Shown here in pieces: positions 8,326 through 14,869 of a stretch of DNA of 17,122 nucleotides. The notes below the pieces were generated by a model. That model did no database searches. It saw nothing but the letters and a program-made list of their open reading frames with translations, and was not told where the DNA came from. The stretch comes from JAFAZJ01 sp964437145. GTDB lineage: Bacteria; Pseudomonadota; Alphaproteobacteria; Reyranellales; Reyranellaceae. Both the position numbers and the translations under genes were made by a program. Location: the NCBI GenBank assembly GCA_964437145.1, contig CAYTFW010000143.1, positions 1 through 17,122 of the forward strand. The letters run 5' to 3'. Position 1 is the stretch's first letter. Each line of letters opens with the position of its first letter.

Positions 8326-8390
8326 TGTCATCCCGAGCGTAGCGAGGGATCTAGGCCGGTCCTGGATCCCTCGCTACGCTCGGGATGACA
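8326..8390. repeat. Long perfect inverted repeat (dispersed REP-like element)
   Basis: The 26-base arms at 8326-8351 and 8365-8390 are exact reverse complements. Four more pairs (one wobble) extend the stem to 30 bases around a five-base loop, ccggt. The arm core, tcatcccgagcgtagcgagg, is of a kind common in alphaproteobacterial intergenic repeats. It starts four bases after the lpdV stop and ends 11 bases before the next ATG, so it probably stops or weakens readthrough from the bkd operon. A diverged single arm of the same kind lies at 14724-14745. Confidence 0.85.
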
Positions 8391-8401
8391 CGAGGAGCGT
8401 C

Positions 8402-9706
8402 ATGACCAAACCCTTCCACCTCGCCTGGTTCCTGTCGCAGGGCTATGGCCCGAAGACCTGGCGCACCGCCTGGCCTGGCGCCGACGTCAATCGCTGGATG
8501 ATGCCCGACCTGTTCATCGACCTGGCCAAGGGTATGGAGCGGGCCTGCTTCGACTATCTGATCATCGAAGATTCCTCGAACGTGCCCTATACTTACAAGG
8601 GCTCGCACGACACCTATCTGAAATACGCCGCCTCGACGCCCAAGCTCGACCCGGCCGTGCTGGTGCCCTACCTCGCGCAGCAGACCAAGCATCTCGGCCT
8701 GGTGCCGACTCTGTCGGTCAGCGAATACCCGCCCTACCTCCTGGCCCGCCTGGTGAACTCGCTCGACCACGTCACCGAGGGCCGCATCGGCTGGAACTGC
8801 GTCACCGGCAGCAATGACGGCGCGGCGCAGAATTACGGCCACGAAAAGCATCGGCCGCACGACGAGCGCTATGACGTCGCCGACGAGTTCTGCGACGTGG
8901 TCACAAGGCTGTGGGAGGCGTGGGAGCCGGACGCCGTCGTGCTCGATCGCGAGAAGCCGATGTTCGCCGACGGCAACAAGGTGCATCCCATCCACCACGA
9001 GGGGAAATACTTCAAGGTGCGCGGGCCGATCAACGCACCGCGCTCGCCGCAGGGCCGGGTACCGATCTGCCAAGCCGGCGGCTCGCCGCGCGGCCAACGC
9101 TTCGCCGCGCAATGGGCCGACACGATCATCACCGAAGGCGGCGGCAGCGCCGCCTCGATGAAGGCCTATCGCGACAAGGTGCGTGCTACCGCGACCGCGA
9201 TGGGCCGCGATCCCGACGGCATCAAGGTGCTGTTCCTCGCCCACCCGATCATCGACGTCACCATGGACGCCGCCCGCGAGCGTCAGCGGCTGGAGCAGGC
9301 CGCCGCGCTCGAGCACATGGACATGCAGCTCTCCAGCATGTCGAGGCTGACCGGCATCGACTTCTCCAAGCTGCCTTTCGACGAGCCGCTGCCCGACACG
9401 CTGACCACCAACGGCCATCAATCAGCGCTGGCCAAATGGATCGGCAAGACGCCGCGCTCGATCGTCACCACCTGGGCGACCAAGTCGGGCATCGACTACA
9501 CCGGCACGGCCGACCACGTCGCCGGCATGATGCAGGAGATCATGCAGGAGGTCGGCGGCGACGGCTTCCTGATCTTCCACGGCTATTTCGAGCGCCGCTA
9601 TGTCATGGAGGTGTGCGAGGGCTTGGTGCCCGAGCTGCAGCGCCGCGGCCTGGTACGGAAGGGGTATGCGCACAAGCACTTCCGCGATAACCTGATGGAG
9701 TTCTGA
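8402..9706 (+). CDS. NtaA/SnaA/DszA-family FMN-dependent monooxygenase
   Basis: This 434-residue luciferase-like TIM-barrel protein belongs to the group containing nitrilotriacetate, dibenzothiophene sulfone and pristinamycin synthesis monooxygenases. These are two-component enzymes that use FMNH2 supplied by a separate flavin reductase. Family signatures seen are SVSEYPPYLLARL, GRIGWNCVTGSNDGAAQNYG, RYDVADEFCDVV followed by LWEAW, GPINAPRSPQGRVPICQAGGS, and ITEGGG. The length is typical. The ATG at 8402 has a GAGGAG ribosome site (8392-8397) just after the inverted repeat. No flavin reductase gene is nearby. The substrate cannot be read from sequence: sulfur compounds, aminopolycarboxylates or other xenobiotics are all possible. 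A solute-binding protein gene follows 81 bases downstream on the same strand and may deliver the substrate. Confidence 0.9.
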   Translation: MTKPFHLAWFLSQGYGPKTWRTAWPGADVNRWMMPDLFIDLAKGMERACFDYLIIEDSSNVPYTYKGSHDTYLKYAASTPKLDPAVLVPYLAQQTKHLGLVPTLSVSEYPPYLLARLVNSLDHVTEGRIGWNCVTGSNDGAAQNYGHEKHRPHDERYDVADEFCDVVTRLWEAWEPDAVVLDREKPMFADGNKVHPIHHEGKYFKVRGPINAPRSPQGRVPICQAGGSPRGQRFAAQWADTIITEGGGSAASMKAYRDKVRATATAMGRDPDGIKVLFLAHPIIDVTMDAARERQRLEQAAALEHMDMQLSSMSRLTGIDFSKLPFDEPLPDTLTTNGHQSALAKWIGKTPRSIVTTWATKSGIDYTGTADHVAGMMQEIMQEVGGDGFLIFHGYFERRYVMEVCEGLVPELQRRGLVRKGYAHKHFRDNLMEF

Positions 9707-9723
9707 GGCGGATTTGCCCGCTT

Positions 9724-9745
9724 CTTGCATTGGTTCGCGTGCAAG
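9724..9745. promoter_or_regulatory. Short dyad before the solute-binding protein gene
   Basis: CTTGCA (9724-9729) and TGCAAG (9740-9745) are perfect reverse complements ten bases apart, in the 81-base gap before the ATG at 9788. They could be an operator half-site pair or a weak leader hairpin. Chance occurrence is not excluded. Confidence 0.2.
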
Positions 9746-9787
9746 CGTTGTGACGGACAGGGCTTCACTTTCGGACGGGGGCATCCG

Positions 9788-11578
9788 ATGGACCACAAGG
9801 ATCTGCGCAATCTGATCGGGCGCGTGCGCGACGGGCGCATGTCGCGTCGAACCTTCATCCGCCGCATGGCGGCGGTCGGCCTGACCGCGCCTTTGGCGAC
9901 GCAGCTTCTGGCGCTTGGCGGCGTCGCCATGGCCCAGACGCGCACCGCGATCTACAAGCCGACCAAGCGCGGCGGCGGCGGCACCTTGAAGGTGCTGTGG
10001 TGGCAGGGCCCTACCCTGCTCAACCCGCATTTTGCTGTTGGGACTAAAGACCAGGACGGCTCGCGCCTGTTCTATGAGCCGCTGGCCGGCATCGACTCCG
10101 ACGGCAATCTGCGGCCGATCCTGGCCGCCTCGATCCCCAGCCGTGAGGACGGCACCCTGGCGGCCGACGGCAAGTCGGTGACCTGGAAGCTCAAGCAGGG
10201 CGTGACCTGGCACGACGGCAAGCCGTTCACCGCCGACGACGTGGTGTTCAACTGGCAATACGCGCGCGACCCCGCGACCTCGGCGGTGACCAGCGGCAGC
10301 TACAAGGACATCGTCGTCGAGAAGATCGACACGCACACCGTGGTGATCAAGTTCGCCGACCCGACGCCGTTCTGGGCCGACGCCTATGTCGGCACCTTCG
10401 GCATGATCATCCCCAAGCATCTCTTCCAGGACTACACCGGCGGCAAGTCGCGCGAGGCGCCGACCAATCTCAAGCCGGTGGGCACCGGCCCCTACATGTT
10501 CAAGGACTTCAAGCCGGGCGACTTCGTGGCCGGCGTGATCAACCCCAACTACCACCAGCCCAACCGGCCGCATTTCGACGCCATCGAGATGAAGGGCGGC
10601 GGCGACGCCGTGTCGGCGGCCCGCGCGGTGCTGCAGACCGGCGAGTTCGACTTCGCCTGGAACCTGCAGGTCGAGGACGACGTGCTGCAGCGCCTGGAGA
10701 AGGGCGGCAAGGGCAAGGTCGTGCTGTCGACGGGCGGTGGCATCGAGCGCATCCAGCTCAACAGCACCGATCCGTGGACCGAGGTCGACGGCGAGCGCTC
10801 CAGCATGACGACCCAGCACCCGACCCTGAGCGATCCCGCCGTGCGCCAGGCGCTGGCCCTGCTGGTCGACCGCGACTCGGTCGAGAAGCACATCTACGGC
10901 CGCACTGGTGCTGCCACGCCCAACATGGTCAACAACCCCCAGCGCTTCCGCTCGAAGACAACGAAATTCGAGTTCAACGTCGACAAGGCGAACGACCTGC
11001 TCGAGAAGGCCGGCTGGAAGAAGGGCGCCGACGGCATCCGCGAGAAGGACGGCAAGAAGCTGAAATTCGTCTACCAGACCTCGATCAACCAGCCCCGGCA
11101 GAAGACGCAGGCGATCGTCAAGCAGGCCTGCCAGCGCGCCGGCATCGACATCGAGGTCAAGGCGGTCACGGCCTCGGTGTTCTTCGGCTCCGATATCGCC
11201 AACCCGGACACCTACACCAAGTTCTACGCCGACCTGCAGATGTACAACACCGGCACCGGCATCGACCCCGAGCGCTTCCTGCGCTGCGGTCTGTCGACGG
11301 AGGTGGCGACCCGCGAGAACAAATGGCAGGGCCGCAATGTCACGCGCTGGCAGAACAAGGAGTACGACGAGACCCACAAGGCCGCCACGCTCGAGCTCGA
11401 CCCGATCAAGCGCGCCGCGCTGCTGATGAAGCTCAACGACCTGATCGTCAACAACCAGGTCGAGATCCCCGTCGTCGCCCGCCTCGGCGCCACCGCCGTG
11501 ACCCATCGCCTGGTCTGCGAGACCGGCGGTTGGGACAACAACACCTGGGACCTGGCCAACTGGTACAAGGAGGCGTGA
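9788..11578 (+). CDS. ABC transporter substrate-binding protein, family 5 (peptide/nickel/opine type), Tat-exported
   Basis: This 596-residue protein is a periplasmic solute receptor of the SBP_bac_5 (DppA/OppA) family. Residues 1-49 are a long Tat signal: SRRTFIRRM with the twin arginines at 20-21, a hydrophobic stretch, and an AMA cleavage site before Q50. The mature part carries the family signature VTWKLKQGVTWHDGKPFTADDVVFNWQYA (given here as two adjacent parts, VTWKLKQGVTWHDGK and PFTADDVVFNWQYA), then VGTGPYMFKDFKPGD and VRQALALLVDR. The ATG at 9788 gives the best signal peptide; a TTG at 9725 would add 21 residues before it. Length is slightly above the usual 500-550. No permease or ATPase genes are in the window, so its membrane partners are unknown. 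It follows the flavin monooxygenase and ends before a strong hairpin at 11725. Confidence 0.9.
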   Translation: MDHKDLRNLIGRVRDGRMSRRTFIRRMAAVGLTAPLATQLLALGGVAMAQTRTAIYKPTKRGGGGTLKVLWWQGPTLLNPHFAVGTKDQDGSRLFYEPLAGIDSDGNLRPILAASIPSREDGTLAADGKSVTWKLKQGVTWHDGKPFTADDVVFNWQYARDPATSAVTSGSYKDIVVEKIDTHTVVIKFADPTPFWADAYVGTFGMIIPKHLFQDYTGGKSREAPTNLKPVGTGPYMFKDFKPGDFVAGVINPNYHQPNRPHFDAIEMKGGGDAVSAARAVLQTGEFDFAWNLQVEDDVLQRLEKGGKGKVVLSTGGGIERIQLNSTDPWTEVDGERSSMTTQHPTLSDPAVRQALALLVDRDSVEKHIYGRTGAATPNMVNNPQRFRSKTTKFEFNVDKANDLLEKAGWKKGADGIREKDGKKLKFVYQTSINQPRQKTQAIVKQACQRAGIDIEVKAVTASVFFGSDIANPDTYTKFYADLQMYNTGTGIDPERFLRCGLSTEVATRENKWQGRNVTRWQNKEYDETHKAATLELDPIKRAALLMKLNDLIVNNQVEIPVVARLGATAVTHRLVCETGGWDNNTWDLANWYKEA

Positions 11579-11724
11579 CTCCCGGCCTGACCATCCAAAC
11601 CGTCGGCCGCGCCATCACTGGACCACGACAACCCGGCATGATCGAGCCGCAGCGGGCCGGCATGGTGCGCACGAGCGCCACGACAGGCCCGCGGCACACC
11701 GCCAATGGCGTTTGACACCGCGGC

Positions 11725-11758
11725 GTGTCGAGCCGCCCTCTTGCGGGCGGCTCGACAC
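11725..11758. terminator. Strong hairpin between convergent genes, possible bidirectional terminator
   Basis: gtgtcgagccgccc (11725-11738) pairs perfectly with gggcggctcgacac (11745-11758) around a six-base loop. It lies 146 bases after the solute-binding protein stop and eight bases after the BON gene stop on the other strand. Neither side has a run of T, so it is not a classic intrinsic terminator, but its position and 14-base perfect stem fit a shared stop or RNA-stabilising element. Confidence 0.7.
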
Positions 11759-11766
11759 AGCGGGGC

Positions 11767-12414
11767 TCAGCCAACCTTGAGATTGTCTTCGACAGTGGTG
11801 ACGCCGGAGGCGGCCCAGGCCGCCTGTTCGGCAATGCCGCGCTCATACCAGGCATGGACCTTGCCTTCGAGCCGCACCTTGCCGCCGACGACGTCGACCT
11901 TGATTCCGCTGGCTTCGAGCTCAGCGTTGCGCTTCAGCGCCGCCTCGATGCGATGCTTGATGTTCTGCGCGTCGACACGCGGGCGGATGGTGATCGAGTT
12001 GGTGATGCCCACCACGCCCGAGAGGCGTCGGACCGCGGCCTCCGTGTCCGTACGCTGATAGTGCCAGTCGACCTCCCCGGTGAGGGTGACCCAGCCGTTC
12101 TGGACCTTCACCTGGATGGCGCCTTCGGGAAGTTCGACGTCCCAGTCGATGATCTTCAGCGCGCGCTGGGCGATCTCGTCGTCGGCGCACTTCTTGTTTT
12201 CGGGATAGCGGACCTGGATTTCCTGCGCGATGCCGCGCACGCCCTTGACGCGTTGCACGACGCGCTCGGCGATCGCCTTGGCGGCGTAGCTGCCGACGTG
12301 ACCGGTCAGCGTCACCACGCCCTGCTCGACCGCCACACCGATATGGGCGGCATCGATACTGGGCTCGAACTCCAGCGCGTCGAGGATGTCCTGTCGTAGT
12401 TGAATGTCGCTCAC
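11767..12414 (-). CDS. Triple BON-domain protein
   Basis: This 215-residue protein is made of three BON (bacterial OsmY and nodulation) domains, which are linked to osmotic or envelope stress and to lipid binding. The glycine signature of each repeat is seen as GVVTLTGHVGS (about 28-38), GWVTLTGEVDWHY (about 104-116) and GKVRLEGKVHAWY (about 178-190). No signal peptide or transmembrane segment is visible, unlike periplasmic OsmY. The start is taken as GTG at 12414 (MSDIQLRQDILDALEFEPS), the usual family beginning. AGGAG lies seven bases upstream of it; an ATG at 12456 would add 14 residues before that site. A near-perfect FixK/FNR-type box lies 75-88 bases upstream. The gene is convergent with the solute-binding protein gene and divergent from the small exported protein gene. 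Confidence 0.9.
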   Translation of the reverse strand: MSDIQLRQDILDALEFEPSIDAAHIGVAVEQGVVTLTGHVGSYAAKAIAERVVQRVKGVRGIAQEIQVRYPENKKCADDEIAQRALKIIDWDVELPEGAIQVKVQNGWVTLTGEVDWHYQRTDTEAAVRRLSGVVGITNSITIRPRVDAQNIKHRIEAALKRNAELEASGIKVDVVGGKVRLEGKVHAWYERGIAEQAAWAASGVTTVEDNLKVG

Positions 12415-12757
12415 GGCGCATCTCCTAGCCAGTGACAGGCGGAATGCCCGTCGCAAGCACCGGCTAGCAGCTTCCCGGCTACCGCGACTTGATCTGCGTC
12501 AGTCGATCTCACGGCCCCTCCGACGCGGATCAATGACGATCCCGCCGGCATCGTATGACCGCCGGCAACGCCGCCCTTTCGCTGAACTCGACGCACACGA
12601 CTGTTCCTCGAACATCATGGCCGCACCGCAGGTCGGCGAGCCGGCGACGGTTCCGGATCGTTCGACGGAATTGATTCAGTCGGATTGTCATCGATCAAGG
12701 CGTCTGGCCCGGCGCGGCGCTAGTGGATGGCCGACCGCTCGCTATTGGGACCCGACC
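12415..12757. other. Gene-free divergent region between the BON gene and the small exported protein gene
   Basis: No convincing gene is seen here. An open plus-strand frame crosses it but has no good start, ribosome site or recognisable protein features. The stretch contains the GTG-start ribosome site of the BON gene, one near-match FixK/FNR box at 12489-12502, and a weaker one at 12520-12533. TTGAT (12671-12675) and ATCAA (12694-12698) also form a widely spaced dyad. No clear sigma-70 promoter was found for the rightward gene. Confidence 0.6.
12489..12502. promoter_or_regulatory. FixK/FNR-like box upstream of the BON gene
   Basis: TTGATCTGCGTCAG matches the TTGAY-N4-RTCAA consensus at nine of ten fixed bases. 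Its centre is 81 bases from the BON start codon; a class II promoter would place transcription start near 12454, about 40 bases before the GTG. The expected -10 area reads TAGCCG on the minus strand, a poor match. A weaker copy, CCGACGCGGATCAA (12520-12533), lies with its centre 31 bases farther out, three helical turns. Confidence 0.5.
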
Positions 12758-13108
12758 ATGCGCCGATCGATGACCGTTCTTCTGCTGGGGTTGACCACGG
12801 CCGCGGCCGCCCAGGAAGCGCCGCTCGCGACCGTGCGTGGCCGTACGCACGATGTCGTCGCGCAATGCCTGATGTGGCAGATGCCGCCGCAGTTCCGCGC
12901 TTGGCCACGCGTCTCGCCGCCGCCCAGCCAGGAGGCCGTGGTCAACATGTACATTCGCGGCCACGACGAGGCGGAGGATCCCATCGGCGTCTTCTATATC
13001 CGGCCAAGCGGCGGCGACGCCCTGACGATTTCCTTCACGCCGCTCGGGGGCGTTCGCGGCGAGTACGATCGCGTCGCTCGACTGGCCGCGCAGCGGTGCG
13101 CGCGCTGA
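12758..13108 (+). CDS. Small exported protein of unknown function
   Basis: The 116-residue product begins MRRSMTVLLLGLTTAAAAQ, a convincing Sec signal peptide with likely cleavage after the run of alanines at 15-18. The mature part is about 98 residues, with two cysteines, C37 and C114, near its two ends; a disulfide is possible in the periplasm. Other visible bits are VVAQCLMWQMPPQFRAW, VVNMYIRGHDEAEDPIGVFYI and LARLAAQRCAR-like basic ending. I do not recognise a family. The ATG at 12758 is chosen because it begins the signal peptide; ATG at 12770 would give a shorter signal. The open frame continues upstream to 12404, but that part has no protein-like character. The gene is divergent from the BON gene and converges on the CHAD gene with a 32-base gap. 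Confidence 0.65.
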   Translation: MRRSMTVLLLGLTTAAAAQEAPLATVRGRTHDVVAQCLMWQMPPQFRAWPRVSPPPSQEAVVNMYIRGHDEAEDPIGVFYIRPSGGDALTISFTPLGGVRGEYDRVARLAAQRCAR

Positions 13109-13122
13109 AGCGAATCGGCGCG

Positions 13123-13138
13123 GCCCTCATGGAAGGGC
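13123..13138. terminator. Small hairpin in the 32-base convergent gap
   Basis: gccct (13123-13127) pairs with agggc (13134-13138) around a six-base loop between the stops of the small exported protein gene and the CHAD gene. The stem is short and lacks a T run, so a terminator role is only suggested by position. Confidence 0.2.
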
Positions 13139-13140
13139 GA

Positions 13141-14073
13141 TCACGGTGACAGTGAGACGCGCCAGAAGGGCTCGGCGCGCTTGAAGGCCTTCCAGGCGCG
13201 CTTGAGTTCCCTGCGCTCGCGCCCGCGTGGCGTCGCCACCCGTTTCATCAGACGCTTGCATGAGCGGCGTACCTCCCGACTCGGTCCGCCGGCGCGCGCG
13301 ATATCGCCCAGCACGCCGCGACTCGCCCGTCGGTCGTTCATCTTCCCCAGTACATCCTGAAGCGCGGCGGTCGCTTCGGCGTAGTCCTGTGCCGCTTGCG
13401 CCCTGAAGAGCGGCGCGAGGAAATCCACGGCGTAGCGTAGCTTCTTGGCCCCCAGGCGAAGCCGGTGCAACCTGCCGGCGCCCAGGCCCGACAGGCCGCG
13501 ACCACGGCGGCGTACCCGGTCCTGGCAGCGATCGAGCGCGGATCGGGCGAACGTCACCAGGCTTTCGCCAGAGTCGTCCATGGAAGCGGTGGCAACGCGC
13601 CCCAGCCTGCGCTCGAAATCGATGAAGCGCGGGCTATCGAGAACGAGGCGCGCATCCGCCAATCGTCGATCGACCAGCTGACCGCCAACCTGCATGATCT
13701 CGGCCGGCGCCTCCGGCGCCGTCTCGAACAGGAACACCTGAAGATCGCGCGCCGGCGAGAGCGCGTCGGCGAGCTTGCCCGCCTCGGCCTCGATCCAACG
13801 CGCATCGGGATCCGAGGCGACGTCGCGAAACAAGTCGAGAACCGCGCGCAGACGGCGCAGGCTGACCCGCACATCGTGGATGCCCTCGGGATCGTCGCGC
13901 GTCAGCGCGGCGGCGCGATGGTGCGCGACCTCCCGCCGGCACGCCGCAAGCATGACGCCAAGAGCGCGCTTGGCCGGCATGTCGGGCGTCAGCGCTTCCT
14001 CTCTCGAGCCGTCTAGTACCGACCCGGCGGGGCCGATCACGTCGGCCCCGCCGGTCTCGAGCGCCAAGGACAT
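13141..14073 (-). CDS. CHAD-domain protein (putative polyphosphate-binding)
   Basis: This 310-residue, strongly basic alpha-helical protein contains a full CHAD domain, a fold of two four-helix bundles known to bind inorganic polyphosphate. The first conserved helix is IHDVRVSLRRLRAVLDLF, with H66, R69, R73, R74 and R76 as the expected anion-binding face. The second half repeats it as LHRLRLGAKKLRYAVDFLAPLF. The C-terminus is rich in Arg and Lys (KRLMKRVATPRGRERR region). No CYTH (triphosphatase) domain is present, so this is a stand-alone CHAD protein. The ATG at 14073 lies 20 bases after the hsp20 stop and lacks a strong ribosome site; M32 (13980) is an alternative start with GAGAGGAAG about 12 bases upstream. 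It is very probably co-transcribed with hsp20. Polyphosphate binding is known for the family and inferred here. Confidence 0.9.
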   Translation of the reverse strand: MSLALETGGADVIGPAGSVLDGSREEALTPDMPAKRALGVMLAACRREVAHHRAAALTRDDPEGIHDVRVSLRRLRAVLDLFRDVASDPDARWIEAEAGKLADALSPARDLQVFLFETAPEAPAEIMQVGGQLVDRRLADARLVLDSPRFIDFERRLGRVATASMDDSGESLVTFARSALDRCQDRVRRRGRGLSGLGAGRLHRLRLGAKKLRYAVDFLAPLFRAQAAQDYAEATAALQDVLGKMNDRRASRGVLGDIARAGGPSREVRRSCKRLMKRVATPRGRERRELKRAWKAFKRAEPFWRVSLSP

Positions 14074-14093
14074 GACGTGTCCCGGCGTAAAGC

Positions 14094-14624
14094 TCAGGCC
14101 GCCGCCTTGACCTCGATGGTCTTGGCGGGCTTCTGGGCTTCCGGCTTCTTGGGCAGCGTCACCGTCAGCACGCCCTTGGTCAGCTTGGCGTCGATCTTGT
14201 CGGTATCGACGCCGGGCGGCAGGGCGAAACGGCGCTGGAAGGAGCCGAACTCGCGCTCGGTCAGGTGATAGTCCTTCTTCTTCTCTTCCTTCTCCGACTT
14301 GCGCTCGCCCTTGATGCACAGCGAGCCGTTCTCGACCTTCACCTCGATGTTCTTCTCGTCGAAGCCCGGCACGTCGGCGGTCACCTCATAGGCGCTGTCC
14401 TTCTCGGCGATGTCCATCGCGGTCGACAGGCCGGTATGGAACTCACGCCGGAAGATCGGCTCCATGTCGGCCGTCGAACGGCGGAACGGCGAGCGCCAGA
14501 CCTCCGCGCCGAAATCGTCGAACAGGCGATCCACTTCGCGACGCAGCGAATCGAAGGGACGCCACGCCGCCGGCGTGGCTTCCTTGGTCTCGGTCTTCAC
14601 CGGAACCTTGGCGTTGTCAGTCAT
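14094..14624 (-). CDS. Hsp20 / alpha-crystallin family small heat-shock protein
   Basis: This 176-residue protein is an ATP-independent holdase that binds unfolding proteins in the cytoplasm. The N-terminal arm (1-65) includes WRPFDSLRREVDRLFDDF, typical of class A bacterial sHsps. The alpha-crystallin domain runs from about 66 to 160: MDIAEKDSAYEVTADVPGF, ENGSLCIKGERKSEKEEK, REFGSFQRRFALPPGVD and the hallmark LTKGVLTVTLPK. The C-terminal tail carries the I-x-V oligomerisation motif in KTIEVKA. It is slightly longer than E. coli IbpA (137 residues) and similar to other alphaproteobacterial sHsps. The ATG has a strong GAGGAGGG ribosome site. A FixK/FNR-type box and a matching -10 lie upstream, pointing to control by low oxygen or redox rather than only by heat. 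The CHAD gene follows 20 bases downstream. Confidence 0.95.
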   Translation of the reverse strand: MTDNAKVPVKTETKEATPAAWRPFDSLRREVDRLFDDFGAEVWRSPFRRSTADMEPIFRREFHTGLSTAMDIAEKDSAYEVTADVPGFDEKNIEVKVENGSLCIKGERKSEKEEKKKDYHLTEREFGSFQRRFALPPGVDTDKIDAKLTKGVLTVTLPKKPEAQKPAKTIEVKAAA

Positions 14625-14654
14625 GGCCAGATCCCTCCTCTCAAGGAAGGCTCA

Positions 14655-14695
14655 TCGATAGCGCGCCAGCGACCAGCGGCATTGACACAGGTCAA
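14655..14695 (-). promoter_or_regulatory. FixK/FNR-type class II promoter of hsp20-CHAD
   Basis: TTGACACAGGTCAA (14682-14695; TTGACCTGTGTCAA read towards hsp20) is a perfect TTGAY-N4-RTCAA palindrome, the CRP/FNR-family FixK/FNR consensus. TATCGA (minus strand, 14655-14660) is a -10-like hexamer whose centre is 31 bases from the box centre, as expected when the activator sits at -41.5. Transcription would start near 14647-14649 and leave a leader of about 23 bases holding the ribosome site. Confidence 0.7.
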
Positions 14696-14723
14696 GCGGG
14701 AGGACACGAGTTGTCGCTAGCCA

Positions 14724-14745
14724 CCTCGCTGCGCTCGGGCTGACA
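14724..14745. repeat. Diverged single arm of the dispersed inverted-repeat family
   Basis: The 22 bases starting cctcgctgcgctcggg match the right arm of the element at 8365-8390 at 20 positions. The second arm is missing, so this looks like a decayed relic. It lies upstream of the hsp20 promoter, in a 245-base gap that otherwise holds only that promoter and the repeat at 14814. Confidence 0.6.
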
Positions 14746-14813
14746 GTTGAGAGTCACTTACGCGCGATAGTCGGCACCACAACCAACGCCATCGCTGTCG
14801 AGACACCACCAAG

Positions 14814-14859
14814 CCCCTCATCCACCCTTCGGGCATCTGCTCCCGCCTTCGCGGGGAGA
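14814..14859 (+). repeat. Dispersed intergenic repeat, copy A
   Basis: It begins cccctcatccacccttcggg and ends cgccttcgcggggaga. It matches the reverse complement of 17076-17122 with one single-base gap and a few substitutions. Its inner part folds as a hairpin (ctcccgc / gcgggag with one bulge, loop cttc). It starts ten bases beyond the stop of the solute-binding protein gene, so it may also end transcription of that unit. Confidence 0.8.
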
Positions 14860-14869
14860 CGGAAGACCA

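Noticed and set aside
9422..11506. A 694-codon open frame on the minus strand opposite the solute-binding protein gene
   Set aside because: It mirrors a clearly real gene with a Tat signal and family motifs. Its product is low-complexity, rich in His, Arg, Leu, Val and Gly, with no recognisable domain; such antisense frames are usual in GC-rich DNA.
12671..12698. TTGAT and ATCAA with an 18-base spacer as a third FNR-type site
   Set aside because: The spacing is far from the four bases that one dimer needs; the halves are more likely chance matches.
12404..12757. Upstream extension of the small exported protein frame
   Set aside because: It would bury the signal peptide inside the protein and overlap the BON gene start; there is no ribosome site at its beginning.
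14074..14319. Extension of the CHAD reading frame upstream into hsp20
   Set aside because: It overlaps hsp20 in another phase and gives a non-homologous stretch; CHAD homology begins after the ATG at 14073.
14625..14700. A heat-shock sigma-32 promoter or ROSE thermometer upstream of hsp20
   Set aside because: No CTTGAC with a -10 at about 17 bases spacing is seen: the CTTGAC present belongs to the FixK/FNR box and the next CTAT is about 29 bases away. The predicted leader is too short for a ROSE element.
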